A stretch of 64,000 nt of DNA from Oenanthe sinensis (GCA_028671895.1 CM053796.1:26596860-26660859); one strand, 5' to 3'; shown: positions 10,740 through 22,722, counted from the stretch's first letter. Notes: generated by a model from the sequence alone, not told the origin. Program-made: numbers and translations.

Positions 10740-11693
10740 GATCATTCCACTCAATCCTAAAAGAGTTTGTGCAACCTCAGTTGTGGATTCATCAATTGGA
10801 ATTGAGATATCAATCAATGACAGTGAAATATCCATCGATTGTTGATTATCAGTTGATTGAAGCTCGCCGATGGATGTGAGGATATCCATGGATGGATGAG
10901 TGATAGTCAATGAATGTTGGATTTTATCAGTTGATTGAGAAATATCCATTGACTTAGGCCCCATTTGGTATTGATGTTCCAGACAACTACAATAGTTTTT
11001 TGCTGAAAAGCTGTCAGAAAGGTGTTTGGTATATTCTAAAAGTTACTATCTGGAAAAACGTTTTCGGTCTAAAGGATGTTTTTAGCAAAAACATGTCCCC
11101 CTCATGCTTTTGGAAAAAGTTTCTTTCAGATTTTGCAGGAAGTAGATATCAGTTTTTTCATCAAACCTTCCTAAAAACATTATGTTTATATATTATATCT
11201 CAAAATATGCATAAATCAAAAAAATTACCAAACAGTCATTTGATTTTCCTAACAACACTTTTTCCACCAACACTTTTTCCACCAACACTTTTTCTCACAA
11301 TACAGTAGTTTTCAACAACACTCATAAACGAAGCCTTAGGAGAATTTTCAATTTCAACTTGTTCAACCAAGGTGGTACCCTCTTGTGGTGAGACACGTGA
11401 GAGTGTTGGCTCCACCCTGAGTTGCAAATAGGATGAATTTGAAATATTGACATTATCTATCATCAAAGTTTCTGAAGAAATAGATTTAGAAGGAGATTGA
11501 GGAGAAGGAATAGATAATGAATGAGGCTGTGTCTTAGGAGTTTTTTGAAACACGTCAATAGAAGAACCTGAAGGCTCCAACAAATTTTCATTTGGCTTTG
11601 TAAATGTGTGTGCCCCTTGTGCATTTACCTTGCTCTTCTTTCTCGTTATGATGGTTGTATTACCTTGTGTCTCTTGTCCCCAACAAATGATTC
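10740..11693 (-). mobile_element. Duplicate env-like fragment of a second element A copy
   Basis: 10740-11693 matches 3233-4150 over its whole length, with the same order: STD-repeat coding part, MITE, then the region ending SLQLRVEPTL and the basic segment. It begins abruptly in the gag of element A and ends at 11693 in unrelated DNA. The coding piece 11583-11339 (LEPSGSSIDVFQKTPKTQ..) is open where element A has a frameshift near 3960, so the two copies have decayed independently. Most likely the trace of an ectopic recombination or deletion joining two elements. Confidence 0.75.
10957..11335. mobile_element. Tourist/PIF-type MITE, second copy
   Basis: Same element and same position within the env-like ORF as 3441-3802, flanked by TTA (10954-10956, 11336-11338). 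It is 17 bp longer because of a tandem duplication of the block 'aacactttttccacc' near 11258-11290. Sharing of the insertion site shows that the MITE was present before the env-like fragment was duplicated. Confidence 0.85.
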
Positions 11694-13006
11694 TAGAAAA
11701 AAATACGAAAACCTAATATGATTCAAATCCGACCCATATTCAAAAATATATTATTTTAATTTAATTTTAATTCATAATTTCTATCTAGTTTTAATCATTT
11801 TTATTAATATTAATTTATTTTATTATTCTAAAAAACAGGATATTACATATACAGTATGTATATAGATGGATTAAAATTAATTATTGAAGTAAATAATCTA
11901 AAATTTATACCAACTAATTTTGCTGCCCCATTTTTTGGAGTCAATTACGCCTGCAATCTGATAGACGCGTCCGGTGGGGTCCACAAATGAGTCTCGACTC
12001 ATTCCAATTTCCAACCAGAATATCCGATCCATATTCTTAGTGACGGGGCTTGTGAGCCCTACTCAAGGGGCACTGTAATGTACGAGTAAAGGCTTTCCAG
12101 GCCTGTGTGATGCGGCGTCGACGAAATATAGAGAGGCCCGCACCGGCCACCCCACCCAGAAACCCACAAAGTCCATCAAAGGCGGCCGGTTTTATTGATT
12201 TTTTTTTCTAAATTGTTTTATTGCACTTCTAGATATAATTAAATAAAACTTGTGAGAATAATTATGCGATAAATTTGGTATTATAAAAAGGTAAAGTAAA
12301 TAAAAAAGTAAATTAAAATATATACATATATATAGCGGGTCTTTGAAGCGCTTATTGCTAACATCTTTTTGATTATTAGCATTTTTCAGAGGGCGTATAT
12401 CACACATTTTAAGTTGCATATAAATTATAGTTTCATAATTTATTTTTAATTTTTTTTTTTTTTGAATACAACTTAAAACATTCAATTTTTATTCAAAAAC
12501 ATAAAATTGTAAAAATAAGTAATGTAACTATATTTATTTGCACCTTAAAATACGTATCAGACGCTCACTCAGAAATGTTAAGAATCAAATTAGACGGACT
12601 CCGAAGTGTCCCTGAGACCTTAGAGCAAATCCAACAATGTCCTAACTAATTTCTTAAATATAATATAAAAAATTAGTTCCTCGTAACTTAGGATATGGAT
12701 AATTAATTTCATCTCCAACAATGTTATTTATCCTCATTCCCTATTTAATATTTTATTATTAAAAGTGCTATTCATCATCAAAGTATAATATATAATAGAG
12801 AGAAAGAAAGTGTTTATAATTATTTATAATAAAGTATTAGTTAGGACAAGGATATATTTCTCAAAACAAGGAAGGAAATGACTGTCCTAATGATTTAAGA
12901 AATCACTAGGATATTGTGAAACACGTTTTTTTTTTGTTACTATCCTTAAATTTTAACTTAGAACACCATATAAGTAAACTTTTAGACTCTTAGAAATCCT
13001 CTTTTA
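11694..13006. other. Gene-free stretch with GC-richer island and a degraded MITE
   Basis: No convincing ORF or RNA gene. 11940-12190 is clearly GC-richer and CpG-richer than its surroundings (acgcgtccggtgggg, gcggcgtcgacg, cccgcaccggccacccc) and could be an old promoter or gene fragment; I do not recognise it. From 12623 a block starts GAGCAAATCCAACAATGTCC and runs to about 12925. It resembles the MITE family at 37723 and 18253 but lacks a clean right end. Confidence 0.5.
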
Positions 13007-13350
13007 GGGTGTGTTTGGAATTGCTGTTGCAGACAATAACTTATTTATGAAAAACAGGTAAAAAACTGTTTGGTAAGTTTTAAAAGCAACTTTCTGAAAA
13101 AGTGTTTTTGGTCTAAAAACTGTTTTTAAAGAAAACATGTCCCCCATACTTTTGAAAAAAAATTATTTTTCAATTTTTGCATGAAATAACTACATTTTTC
13201 ACTATCAAACCATCCCAGAAACATTATTTTTTATATTATATCTTAAAATATAAATAAATTAAAAAAAATTACCAAACAGTCATCTGATTTTTCTGGCAGC
13301 ACTTTTTCAACCAGCACAACAGTTTTAACACAACAATCCCAAACAGAGCC
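13007..13350. mobile_element. Tourist/PIF-type MITE, third copy
   Basis: 344 bp; left end GGGTGTGTTTGGAATTGCTG, right end (reverse complement) GGCTCTGTTTGGGATTGTTG. Left flank TTA (13004-13006), right flank GTA (13351-13353), an imperfect duplication. The interior aligns with 3441-3802 ('aacatgtcccc', 'accaaacagtcat'). Confidence 0.8.
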
Positions 13351-13717
13351 GTAGTATTGCCATTCTAAAATGAATATAAAATATTTTTTCCCATTCTAAA
13401 ATGAAGTGATAATCAAAATAATTATTTCATTAAATATTTTATTTAAAATACTTATAAATTTTACTTAAATCTATATTAATTAAAATCCTTGTCCTTGGCG
13501 AACCCGTGAATACACAGGCCGCACGGGAAGACTGTCAAAAGCGGCACCGCTGAGCTAGGAGAGTTGAGAGAAATTATTATATCTTCACCCCAGCTACCCA
13601 ATTTAAAAACCCTAGATGAGATTCAACGGTAATTGATTTCCAAGTTAATTTTGTATATTCATCTGTTTATTGATTGAATTGTATTTGTAATTGTTTGAAT
13701 TAGAACAGAAATTAAGT

Positions 13718-13957
13718 ATGGATGTAGAGGATGATCATTATGTTGTTCTGGGGTTACCTAGTGGTGCTAAATTATCTGAAAAAGAAATTAAAAAAGCTTA
13801 TCTTTCGAAAGCTTTAGAATTGCATCCTGATAAGAGACCCCATGACCCGAATGCTCATGATAATTTTCACAAGCTCAAGACTTGTTATGAGATTCTAAAA
13901 GATTATAAGGCTAGGGTAGTTTTCGATGATTGCGAGAATACGTGCTATGCATGCTAG
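13718..13957 (+). pseudogene. J-domain fragment (DNAJC17-like)
   Basis: The 79-codon ORF starts MDVEDDHYVVLGLPSGAKLS and contains ALELHPDKRPHDPNAHDNF, with the HPD motif that stimulates Hsp70 ATPase, then LKTCYEILKDYKARVVFDD. This matches the N-terminal J domain of plant DNAJC17-type proteins, which continue with a coiled region and an RRM. Here homology stops at FDD and the frame ends nine codons later. A possible 5'-UTR intron (gt near 13629, ag at about 13701) and a leader lie upstream, so the start looks like a genuine gene start. About three quarters of the expected protein is missing; probably a remnant cut by rearrangement. Confidence 0.7.
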
Positions 13958-15430
13958 TAAGCGTATTTTAAGAATTCCGTTACCCATGTAATGATCAGTT
14001 TGGCTTGCACATGGACAATTTTCGTTTGAAGAACAGGTGCTGCAGGGCGACTTTAAGCCCTTACCGCCTTAATTTGAACTGTATGAAATTCCTAAATCCA
14101 TGATGTGCGTTTTGGACACCATTACTTGTGCAGTATGTTGGTATTGTGTTTTCTTTCATGCTTCTTAATACTATGATATTGATAAAAAAAACATAGATTG
14201 CCGAAGTTGAACAATTTGCCGGTTCTTGACCCTTTTGGGGTCACACCCAAAATACTGAAACTTGTTCATCCTCCGGTTTGTCCAATTAGTTTCTGGACGT
14301 TAGAAAGGAATACTAATTGTTCTACTTTTGTCAAGGTTAGTGACATTTTAAGTGTACACAAACACGTCAGACAACAACTTAAAGGAGTTTGGGTTAGCTT
14401 TAAGCTACCCCAAACATGCTCATAATGATCTTTCAGAATTGATGTCTTAGTTTCCTCTGTATAAATTGTTTATGCGGTCATATATGGTTCTTACAATGTG
14501 TTGAATGAACGTTTTCTAAATGTATGCAACCAGTGAACTTACTTTTGTGACTCACTATAAAATATTTGATCTTTTGATTGATAGCAAAAACAGGTGAATT
14601 CAAAGAAGAAAGATTTGGCAGATGATGAAGAAGAGGATCTTGTAGTTTCGAATGATTCACATGTTACTGTTGGAAATGGTTGTGCTGATGTGGACATGAC
14701 TATCAGATCTGAATGTTGTCCTGAAGTGGTAGAAGAAAATGTCAACATAGATAACACTTCTATACCCGATGAGCTCAGACCTCTAAAGAAAGCCAAAGCA
14801 TCAGTCAACAAGAGTCAGTCATGGGAAGTAAATGTTGGTCTGTCTTTCGAAATTGTCTCTATGGCACTTAACTATACTGTTGTTTATAGGGAGCATTTAT
14901 GTAATCTTGGTGTTTATATTTTGCAATAGGTTTAAGTGTCCAGGAGAAAGATCTGGAGGAATATGGGAAACCTACAAGTACAGACAGTCTCATTTCTACA
15001 GAAACAGATAAAAGTCTAAAAACACATGCTCAAGAAAAGAAGCTAATAGATTTCAGTGACAAGCTCTATCTTGCACCTCTTACGACTGTTGGAAATCTTC
15101 CTTTTCGAAGGGTTTGCAAGGTGTTAGGTGCTGATGTAACATGTGGTGAGATGGCAATGTGCACCAACCTCTTACAGGTTTGTAGCATAATAGTACTATT
15201 GTTTTTTAATTGGTTAATGAAGTCAACATGATAGCTAGTGGAGTGCAAATGCTTCTGAATTATGTTTTTTAGGTATAGGATTGGCTTGAGCATATTAAAA
15301 ACAATAAATTAGTAAATTTTACTCTGAATCTACTTTTGTTGTTGCATGAAGCAGTGTTTTGCCTGACAAATATTAAGCAGCTCCCATTGCATTCTTTCCT
15401 CCAATATAATCCTCTGCTTTGTGTCTTGTA

Positions 15431-15953
15431 CATAGTTGCATGGATCGCGATGGGACGTTAGCTTGAGTGAATCGGGTACGATGAGTCATGAATCGGGTTC
15501 GTGGATCGATATGAGGATCCCTTTTTAATAATATATATTTATTAAAAAGTATTATACATATAAAACAATACCAATGACTATTCTGCTACTATTAACCTGA
15601 ATAAGTGATTTTTTTTGTCATTACTTCATCTCATATTTTTAGTAGTAGGAGACCGCAACATAATTAACATCCATGTCTGGTCTGTCTTCTCTTCCATCTA
15701 CATCATCTGCCCAACTCCTTCCTCTTATAGATTTACCTTTTAAAAATAATTTCAATCTAAATGGTGTTAACTTATCTTCCCTTTTTTATTCTTTCTCCTT
15801 TACACATTATGATCGCCAGAGTTAAAGGCGGTTCGTCAAAGTTGGTGAACTGGAACGTGATCTCGAGCGATCCGGGTTGAAGAGGAATCGTGTTCCGGAA
15901 CGAGGGAACTGGATCGGGGTTCCATAGGCTGACCCACGAACCATGCAACTATG
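15431..15953. mobile_element. Non-autonomous hAT-like element in DUS3 intron
   Basis: 523 bp with terminal inverted repeats CATAGTTGCATGG / CCATGCAACTATG, flanked by the perfect 8-bp duplication GTCTTGTA (15423-15430 and 15954-15961). An 8-bp target duplication fits hAT. No transposase ORF. The terminal bases do not begin with the usual CA/TAG consensus strongly enough to name a family. Confidence 0.8.
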
Positions 15954-18252
15954 GTCTTGTATATGCTTATGATGATAATGTTACTAGTTAATTTTGTTAA
16001 TTTAGGAGCCTCTCGGTATTAATAAGCTATTAAAGTAATTGAAATAATCGTCATACATCTCTGGTCCTGTGCAAAACTTTATTATAAAAATGATTCTAAA
16101 CTACTTGAGTATGGCTACAGGGCCAAGCATCTGAATGGGCTCTGCTTAGACGACATTCGTCAGAGGACTGTTTTGGTGTTCAAATTTGTGGGGCATATCC
16201 AGATACAGTTTCACGAGCTGTTGAACTTATAAATCAGGAGTGCAATGTCGACTTCATTGATATTAATATGGGGTGTCCAATTGACCTTGTAGTTAACAAG
16301 GGTGCTGGGTCGGCCCTTCTTACAAAACCAATGAGAATAAAAAATGTCCTACAGGTAGCTTCATGCACTGTGGGCAAGATAACTGTCAAGGTATGAAATG
16401 TTATTGTCTTGATGTGTATTAAGGTTACTGTTATCTGCTTTGCTAATTATTTTTCATAAAAATTGGATGCGTACACTTATATCTTTATGTTGTTATGTTT
16501 TTACGAGGTTGTCACATTTGGTTTAATTTGATTTTAAATATATTAATTTTCAAAATCAGAGCTGCATTGCAGCCACCAAATTACACCACCACTAATTATC
16601 TTGTCTTTTACAAGTTACTTTTATTTTATTCAACTTACACATGTATTCTCAAGAAAATATATATACAAAAAATTGCATCAAATTAATGTTTATTACAGTA
16701 CTAATAAACGGGTGACTAGTTAGTTTTCTAAGATTCCTGTTCAATTTTTTAACACACAAAAACTTGCAACTTGACCTGTGTGTTGTAATAGCTTACCTGT
16801 TTTATTTTTTAGCCACTTTTAACATAAAGCTGCATCTGTTGGAACATAGAATTTAAGACTTTTAAAGTTGTGCTAGTAAAATTCTTTGAAGTTTGAACTC
16901 TAGTTTGCTTATAAAATCTTAACAGAAGCTCTTTTCTGTACCTTAGGTACGAACAGGGTACTTTGAGGGGAGAAACCGCATAGAGGGTTTGATAAATGAT
17001 ATTAGTAACTGGGGAGCTAGTGCTGTAAGCCTGTAACTATACACGGCCGATCATGTCAGCAACGTTATAGCAAGATTGCTGATTGGGAGTACGTATATGG
17101 GTGTGCTACAAAAGCTCCTGATGCATTACAAGTCATAGGAAATGGAGATGTTTATTCTTATCTGGATTGGAACAAGCACAAAACTGACTGCCCAAAGCTT
17201 TCCACGCTCATGATTGCTCGAGGTGCACTGATCAAGGTTTGTAGCTAGACTTTTAATTTAGTGGAAATTAAAGTGCATTTTGGATGGCTTTGTCATATTG
17301 CCTATATAGTTTTATGCATTAAAATGTGAATACCTTTTTTTTTTTGTGATTGCAGCCCTGGATTTTTACTGAAATCAAGGAACAGAGGCATTGGGATATT
17401 ACTTCTGCAGAGCGGCTTAACATATTAAAAGATTATGTTCATTTTAGCCTTGAACATTGGGGTTCTGATTCAAAAGGTATGTTCGATACATTAAAATTCC
17501 CATTTGATTATTGTCTATTGATCAATAGAAAAATTACATATGGACCTAATATTACAAAATTTAAAATGTCGAACTGTTTGGAAGAAGTTAAGTTGATGTT
17601 GGTGGTAGTTGTAACTGCATCTTGCTTCTGTTGTATTCTCTGTATTTACCAAAGTAAACCACCTTGTTGCTACAGCTACTACAAAGCTATTTTGCCTGAC
17701 ATAACAGTACATTAGTTCCTTTTATCTGACATTTGGTAAATATCTTTATTTCATATGGCTCGTGACTCGTGAGTAATGATTACGGATGTTAGAACTGCTT
17801 GATTCCTTGTTGAGTTTTTCAACAGTTGTATCAAGGATAACTTGTTTTTAGGTCGACATGGTGGATGTAATAAAGATCTTGAGAATACATATCTGATGAA
17901 TTTCACCTGTGTATTCTATTATAAATTAACTGTTAGAGTGTGCTATGTGAATTCATGCGAACTTGTTTATCTTACCAATTGCTACATCTGAGATTCCTAA
18001 TATATGATTAATGTTGGTACAGGTGTAGAGGCAATCAGACACTTTTTGTTGGAGTGGCTTAGTTACACTTATAGATATATTCCAGTTGGTGTACTCGATG
18101 TCGTCCCTGCTCAACTGAACTGGCGGTCCCCTTCATACTTCGGCCGTGATGATCTTGAGACCTTAATGGCCTCGGATTCTGCTGCAGACTGGGTAAGCAA
18201 TCTTTTAAGGTGGCTTGGAGTCGGTAGTGTTTATAATCTGGTATATTCCTAA

Positions 18253-18649
18253 GTACAAGTCCAACGGCTTTCTTAAATGAGTTCCTAAACTCAAAAATAG
18301 GGAATGTGTTTACAAAATGTCACTCCAACAGTATGCTAGTGATTCCTTAAATCACTAGGACATCCTCAAATTCGGTAGTCATGCCCTATTTTAGGGATCC
18401 TTTAGTCATCCCCTATTTCATTTTTATGAATAAAAAATTCTCCTTTCCCCCCCATCTTTTCTCAATTTTTTTTTCTCTTCCCTCCTTTTTAAGAGTAGTT
18501 AGATTCAAATTTGTTATTATAATAATAATAAGTAATGTATAGGGAAGATTGTTGGAGTTGACAAATAAAATAAATTACCTAAATTACTAGTATTCATTAT
18601 TTTATAATATTTGTAGAGAATCAACTAGGACACTGTTGGACTTGCTCGA
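18253..18649. mobile_element. MITE in DUS3 intron ('GAGCAAGTCCAAC' family)
   Basis: Right end CTGTTGGACTTGCTC and left end near ACAAGTCCAACGG form an imperfect inverted repeat. The same termini mark the element at 37723-38086. The interior has repeated 'ttccttaaatcactagga' style blocks and no ORF. Confidence 0.6.
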
Positions 18650-18792
18650 AATAAATACTCATGTGGAGTATTTTATATCTTTTTGTTCCACAGATCAGGA
18701 TATCCGAAATGCTGCTGGGCAAGGTTCCAGCTGGATTTACATTTTCACCAAAACATAAATCAAATTCTTATGACTGGGCAGAAAATGGCTGA

Positions 18793-19211
18793 TTTGGAGT
18801 GAGAAACTATGTTGCAACATTCATACCTCTTGACACATCAAGGATTTTTAGGATTTACCGATTTACCTTGTATGTTTACAATTTACAAAATACAGTGCAT
18901 CATGGTTGGTTTCAGTGATTTATTTTCATCAGTTCCAAATGCGCTGATAGCCCAAGAATGTGGATAATTCTTGTAATTTTTGTTCAAATAGGTGATTAAT
19001 GTGATGTTACTGTCTTACTAACTTGTCTTGATAGAAAGTTGAGTAATTTCTCTCTTTGACATGTACTATAATAATTTTTTTCATGGTATAAAAATCATTT
19101 TAATCCTGTGCTGTGGCGGCGTGACGCTATATATCTTTATACAGAAAATCTCCACGTGTTGGTCTAGATTGTGATGAAAAATTGTTCGAATGTAACATGC
19201 ACTTTCCTTAA
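18793..19211. other. 3' flank of DUS3
   Basis: Probable 3' UTR followed by unremarkable AT-rich DNA. The block around 19160-19196 (ggtctagattgtgatgaaaa) recurs at 19532-19566 on the other side of a MITE. Confidence 0.5.
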
Positions 19212-19492
19212 CACTGTGTTCCCAAGTTTTTTGTTGAAAAAGAGAATGGAAGAGAAGAGAATGAGAGAGGAGAAACAAAAAAAATTTCTTTAACATGCTC
19301 CCAAGTTTTTTTAGAAGATGAGAGAAAATTTTGAAAAAAAAGATATGGAGCGAACTTTTTAAAAAATATGTGAGTTTTTTTCCCAGTAGAGTAACTCGGG
19401 AGCACAACCGAGCACAACTTGGAAAGAAAATTTCAAAATTTTCTTTTCCGTTCTCTTCTCTTCTCTCTTAATTCTAACTCGGGAGCACAGTG
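19212..19492. mobile_element. MITE with CACTGTG termini
   Basis: 281 bp. Left CACTGTGTTCCCAAG and right (reverse complement) CACTGTGCTCCCGAG make a 15-bp terminal inverted repeat with two mismatches, flanked by TAA at 19209-19211 and 19493-19495. The interior contains purine-rich and pyrimidine-rich arms that are also partly complementary. PIF/Harbinger-like by target size. Confidence 0.8.
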
Positions 19493-20069
19493 TAACTGAT
19501 AAACACATGCTTTGTAACTGACAAACGTTTTGGTCTATGTTGTGATGAAAAATAGTTCGAAGGTAAGATCCTCTGTAACATCTTTGATGTGTAAATTCTG
19601 ATAAATAAAATTTAGCCAACAGAACATAGATAATAAAATATGAGGTATTTTCATGATCCAAGTTTGCAGATCCCTCGTTGAAAAATAATGATGCTATAAG
19701 GTGGAAACCCCTATTCTGTAATTGATCATAACAAAAAAGAGAGATTTGTGGAACTGTCTTCAAATGTGATCAAACCTTCAAGCTTATACATACATCCTCA
19801 AGACTTCGGCATAATCATCCACAATTTGATAAACATGGAAAAAAAACTTGATACAAGTATACTCCACATCAATTAGAAAGAAAAAATAAAAGTTTTGGCA
19901 GATAAAGAAATTAGAAGAAAAAACAAAAGTTTTAGCAGATAAAGTTTCAACATATAAGAGAAAGACCAAGTTGTACTGTGACCCCATAACACACATAAGC
20001 CCATTCCAATGCTCCACTCGAGGCCTGTGAATATATTGGCTAAACACATGAACTGTATATGTGATGTTA

Positions 20070-20428
20070 GAGCATCTCCGATGGTAATAGGTAAAATGAT
20101 TAGCTAAATTATGATTATGTAAAATTTCATTCAATCGGTGAGAGCCGGTACTCTAATGGTATTATCTATAATGATTAGCTATATTCAAAAATATTATTCT
20201 ATATATAATTACATAATTTATGACTTGACATATATAATTTAAATAGGGTAAAAAACTGACGTGAATTTTTCAAATAATAGCTAGAGACTCAACAAATATA
20301 GAAGATGAAATAAAGAATATCTATAATTTTTGCTAACTATGGTTGGAAGACTATATATTTAGGTAATATCTATATCATAGTGCCACCTAGACTTTTTACC
20401 TAACAGGTGGTGATAGTTGGAGATGTTT
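20070..20428. mobile_element. MITE with GAGCATCTCC-type termini
   Basis: Left GAGCATCTCCGATGG and right (reverse complement) AAACATCTCCAACTATC, flanked by TTA at 20067-20069 and 20429-20431; about 359 bp, no ORF. 'GAGCATCTCC' ends are common among plant MITEs. Confidence 0.65.
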
Positions 20429-20449
20429 TTAGACTGTGTTATTGTCAAG

Positions 20450-22722
20450 TATAATAAACGACATACTAATCTATAATATTGTTTGATCTGGAGTAAAATT
20501 CTCCATTTGCAAGATTTCGATTTATGATTCTGTTCAGTGACAATATATATTGATTTAAAAATGTACTTGTAAGGGAACGAATAACTTTAATTTCTAGAAA
20601 ATATTTTAATCTTTCAAAATTTTTTATCTTGAAAAGACTATCAAGATAACATTTAAAATTTGCACAACCCTTTGAATTGTTTCCAACTAGTATAATGTTA
20701 TCGACATATAATAGTAATCCCATAGATATATCGCCCTTTTTATGCAAGAAAAGAATACTTTCTGATGTAGAATGTTTGAATTCAAATGCACACACAACAT
20801 TTGCCAACTTCTTAAATCAATTTCTAGAAGCTTGTTTGAACCCAAGACTTTAGTAATTTACACACGACATTTGATTTTTCAGATCCACAGCTAGTACCTG
20901 CGTGAAACCTTGCATTATCGACCTTGCCTTGAATCGTTCTATTCAACAATTTGCCCTTGATTTTATTCGATACATGCATCGACAACCCACAACCTTGCAT
21001 TATCGGCATGTTTTATTATCTTCGAGTTCTTGTATTTCCTTTTCCATTGCCTCAACCCATCGTTCATCTTTGATTGTTTCTATATAACTAGTTAGCTCAT
21101 GATAAGAGGTAATGGCAGTTAGAAAAGATTTGTGAGCTGTAGTAAAATTAGTATAACAAACGTAGTGCACCCAAGAAGGGATGTCAAAAAAATCCGACGG
21201 ATACCAGATCCGAAACCCGAAATTTTGGATTTACCGAATCCGATTTTTTGAATTTGGATTTGAATTTCATTTTTAGACCCGAAATTTTTGGATTTGGATT
21301 TGAGGTATACCGATCCAAACCCGAAAGAAAACCCGAATATATATATATATATATAATTTTATAATATAAATAATATATATTATTATAATATATATTATAT
21401 GAATTGTTTATAAATAAATAAATATTATTTTATAAGTATATATATAATATAATATAAATTTATGTAATATTATATATAGATATACTATACATTATGTATA
21501 AGATATTATAATATAATATTATTGTAAATTTAATATTAAAAAATATTTTTATTTAATTTTCGGGTTTGAATTTTGGATTCGGATTCGGGTTTTCTAATTT
21601 CGGTTTTCGAATTTTATCTTTGAATTTCTGGTTTCGGGTACATCCAAATCCGATCCGAAATCCGTCGGATCGTGTTCGGGTTTTAATTTTTGGGTTTTTT
21701 TGAATTCGGGTCGGGTTTGGATTTGGATTTTGCCATCCAATTGCCATCCCTACACCAAAGGATAAGTTTTGCCTGCCAAAGCATTTTGATTTGGGCATTC
21801 ACTTGATGGCATAACCACTCTTCCACACACATAATGCTTTGCGTCTACCAAGTATTTTTATTACTCAATAGTCGAGGGTCTTCCGATGTCTCTTGTGGGG
21901 TACTATTATCTTCGATATTCTCTTGTGAATTTTTATTTTCACTTATCAAGTCATCTTCATTAATCTCGGATTCTATCTATTCACTTGATTATCCTCTTTT
22001 ATTGGCAATATGTGATTAGTGGTGCAATGTGGTAATTCATTGAACATGTCTCTTGTATTTCCATCATTCCCCAAAAGAAAATTTTCTTTAAGAATCTTAT
22101 GCTCTCCTTACCTTGAGAATTCATGCTACATCATGTGAGAAAAATGTATCATGTTTATCCAAACTAGACATATTCCAACCCTTCTTAGCATAGAGGTATC
22201 TAATAAAAATATATATTTCTTCTTGTTTTACAAAATTTTCTTTTTTGGCACCTTAACTATTTTCATAACCAAGACATTCATATGAGACTAATTGTTGATT
22301 TTTTAAATAAAACTTCAAAAGGAGTAAATCCTCCTAGTACACTACCTGGTGTGTAGTTTATTAGGTGGCCATAATACAATCTCCTGAAGACTTCAAATGT
22401 AAACTTGATTGAAATCATAATGCCCTAATGATATAAAGAATATCATTGTTTCCTCTCGAGTCTTCCATGTTGTTGATAAGTTCAATACAAGAAGTGTGAT
22501 GAATTATTCCCCGATTTAGAAACAACTTATTTAATTTCCCTAAAAAATCATTTTCATTATGAACTGATTTGAAATCAGTTAATAATTGTCCATGCATCAT
22601 TACACAAAATGAAACAAACACAACATAAGTTTTAAAATTATCACGTAATAGATAAACCCATGCACAATGCGTAAAATTATCGATGATTATTAAAAAATAA
22701 TGAGAGGATAGATCAAGTACAA
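20450..22722 (-). mobile_element. Degraded copia element H (integrase and RT remains)
   Basis: Minus-strand remnants in copia order. Integrase at about 22720-22415 (HYFLIIIDNFTHCAWVYLL, then FFLNRG-like GIIHHTSCIE where GIIHQTSC.ETPQQNG is usual). The RT leader near 21010-21120 reads SYIETIKDERWVEAMEKEIQ. The RT palm at 20807-20466 reads LLLYVDNIILVGNN, with YVDD changed to YVDN. Stops and gaps are frequent. A hAT-like element (21176-21752) splits the linker. The left end merges into AT-rich DNA and the right end abuts another copia element at about 22722. No LTR recognised. Confidence 0.7.
21176..21752. mobile_element. Non-autonomous hAT-like element with CGGGTT/CGGATT palindromes
   Basis: About 577 bp, inserted in copia H. 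Ends GGGATGTCAAAAA and (reverse complement) GGGATGGCAATTGG are imperfect inverted repeats. Flanks CACCCAAG (21168-21175) and CACCAAAG (21753-21760) form a 7/8 target duplication. Subterminal arms are rich in repeats such as 'tttgggtttcgg' in opposite orientation, around a (TA)-rich centre. Confidence 0.7.

Larger units (their letters stand above)
14594..18792 (+). pseudogene. DUS3: tRNA-dihydrouridine(47) synthase-like (DUS3), truncated and frameshifted
   Basis: DUS3 reduces U47 of tRNA using FMN and NAD(P)H. Exons by eye: 14594-14827, 14944-15177, 16121-16390, 16947-17236, 17356-17476, 18023-18192, 18694-18792 (stop TGA); every intron has GT-AG ends. The FMN/TIM-barrel start is KLYLAPLTTVGNLPFRR. 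FIDINMGCPID holds the catalytic Cys, and VIGNGDVYSY, MIARGALIKPWIF and the C-terminal helical domain (FLLEWLSYTYRYIPVG) follow. Two defects: the N-terminal ~200 residues with CCCH zinc fingers seen in plant DUS3 are absent upstream, and an 8-bp insertion near 17028-17035 in exon 4 shifts the frame and gives an immediate TAA, just before the TIHGRS phosphate-binding motif. Introns carry MITEs (15431-15953, 18253-18649). Confidence 0.85.

Noticed and set aside
14198..14425. 75-residue ORF between the J-domain fragment and DUS3
   Set aside because: Starts like protein (PKLNNLPVLDPFGVTPK) but I recognise no family, and it does not join DUS3 by splice signals in an obvious way; not enough to call a gene.
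19081..19763. Overlapping minus-strand ORFs, rich in Phe/Leu/Ser
   Set aside because: They run through a MITE and purine tracts; no domain, no splice logic.
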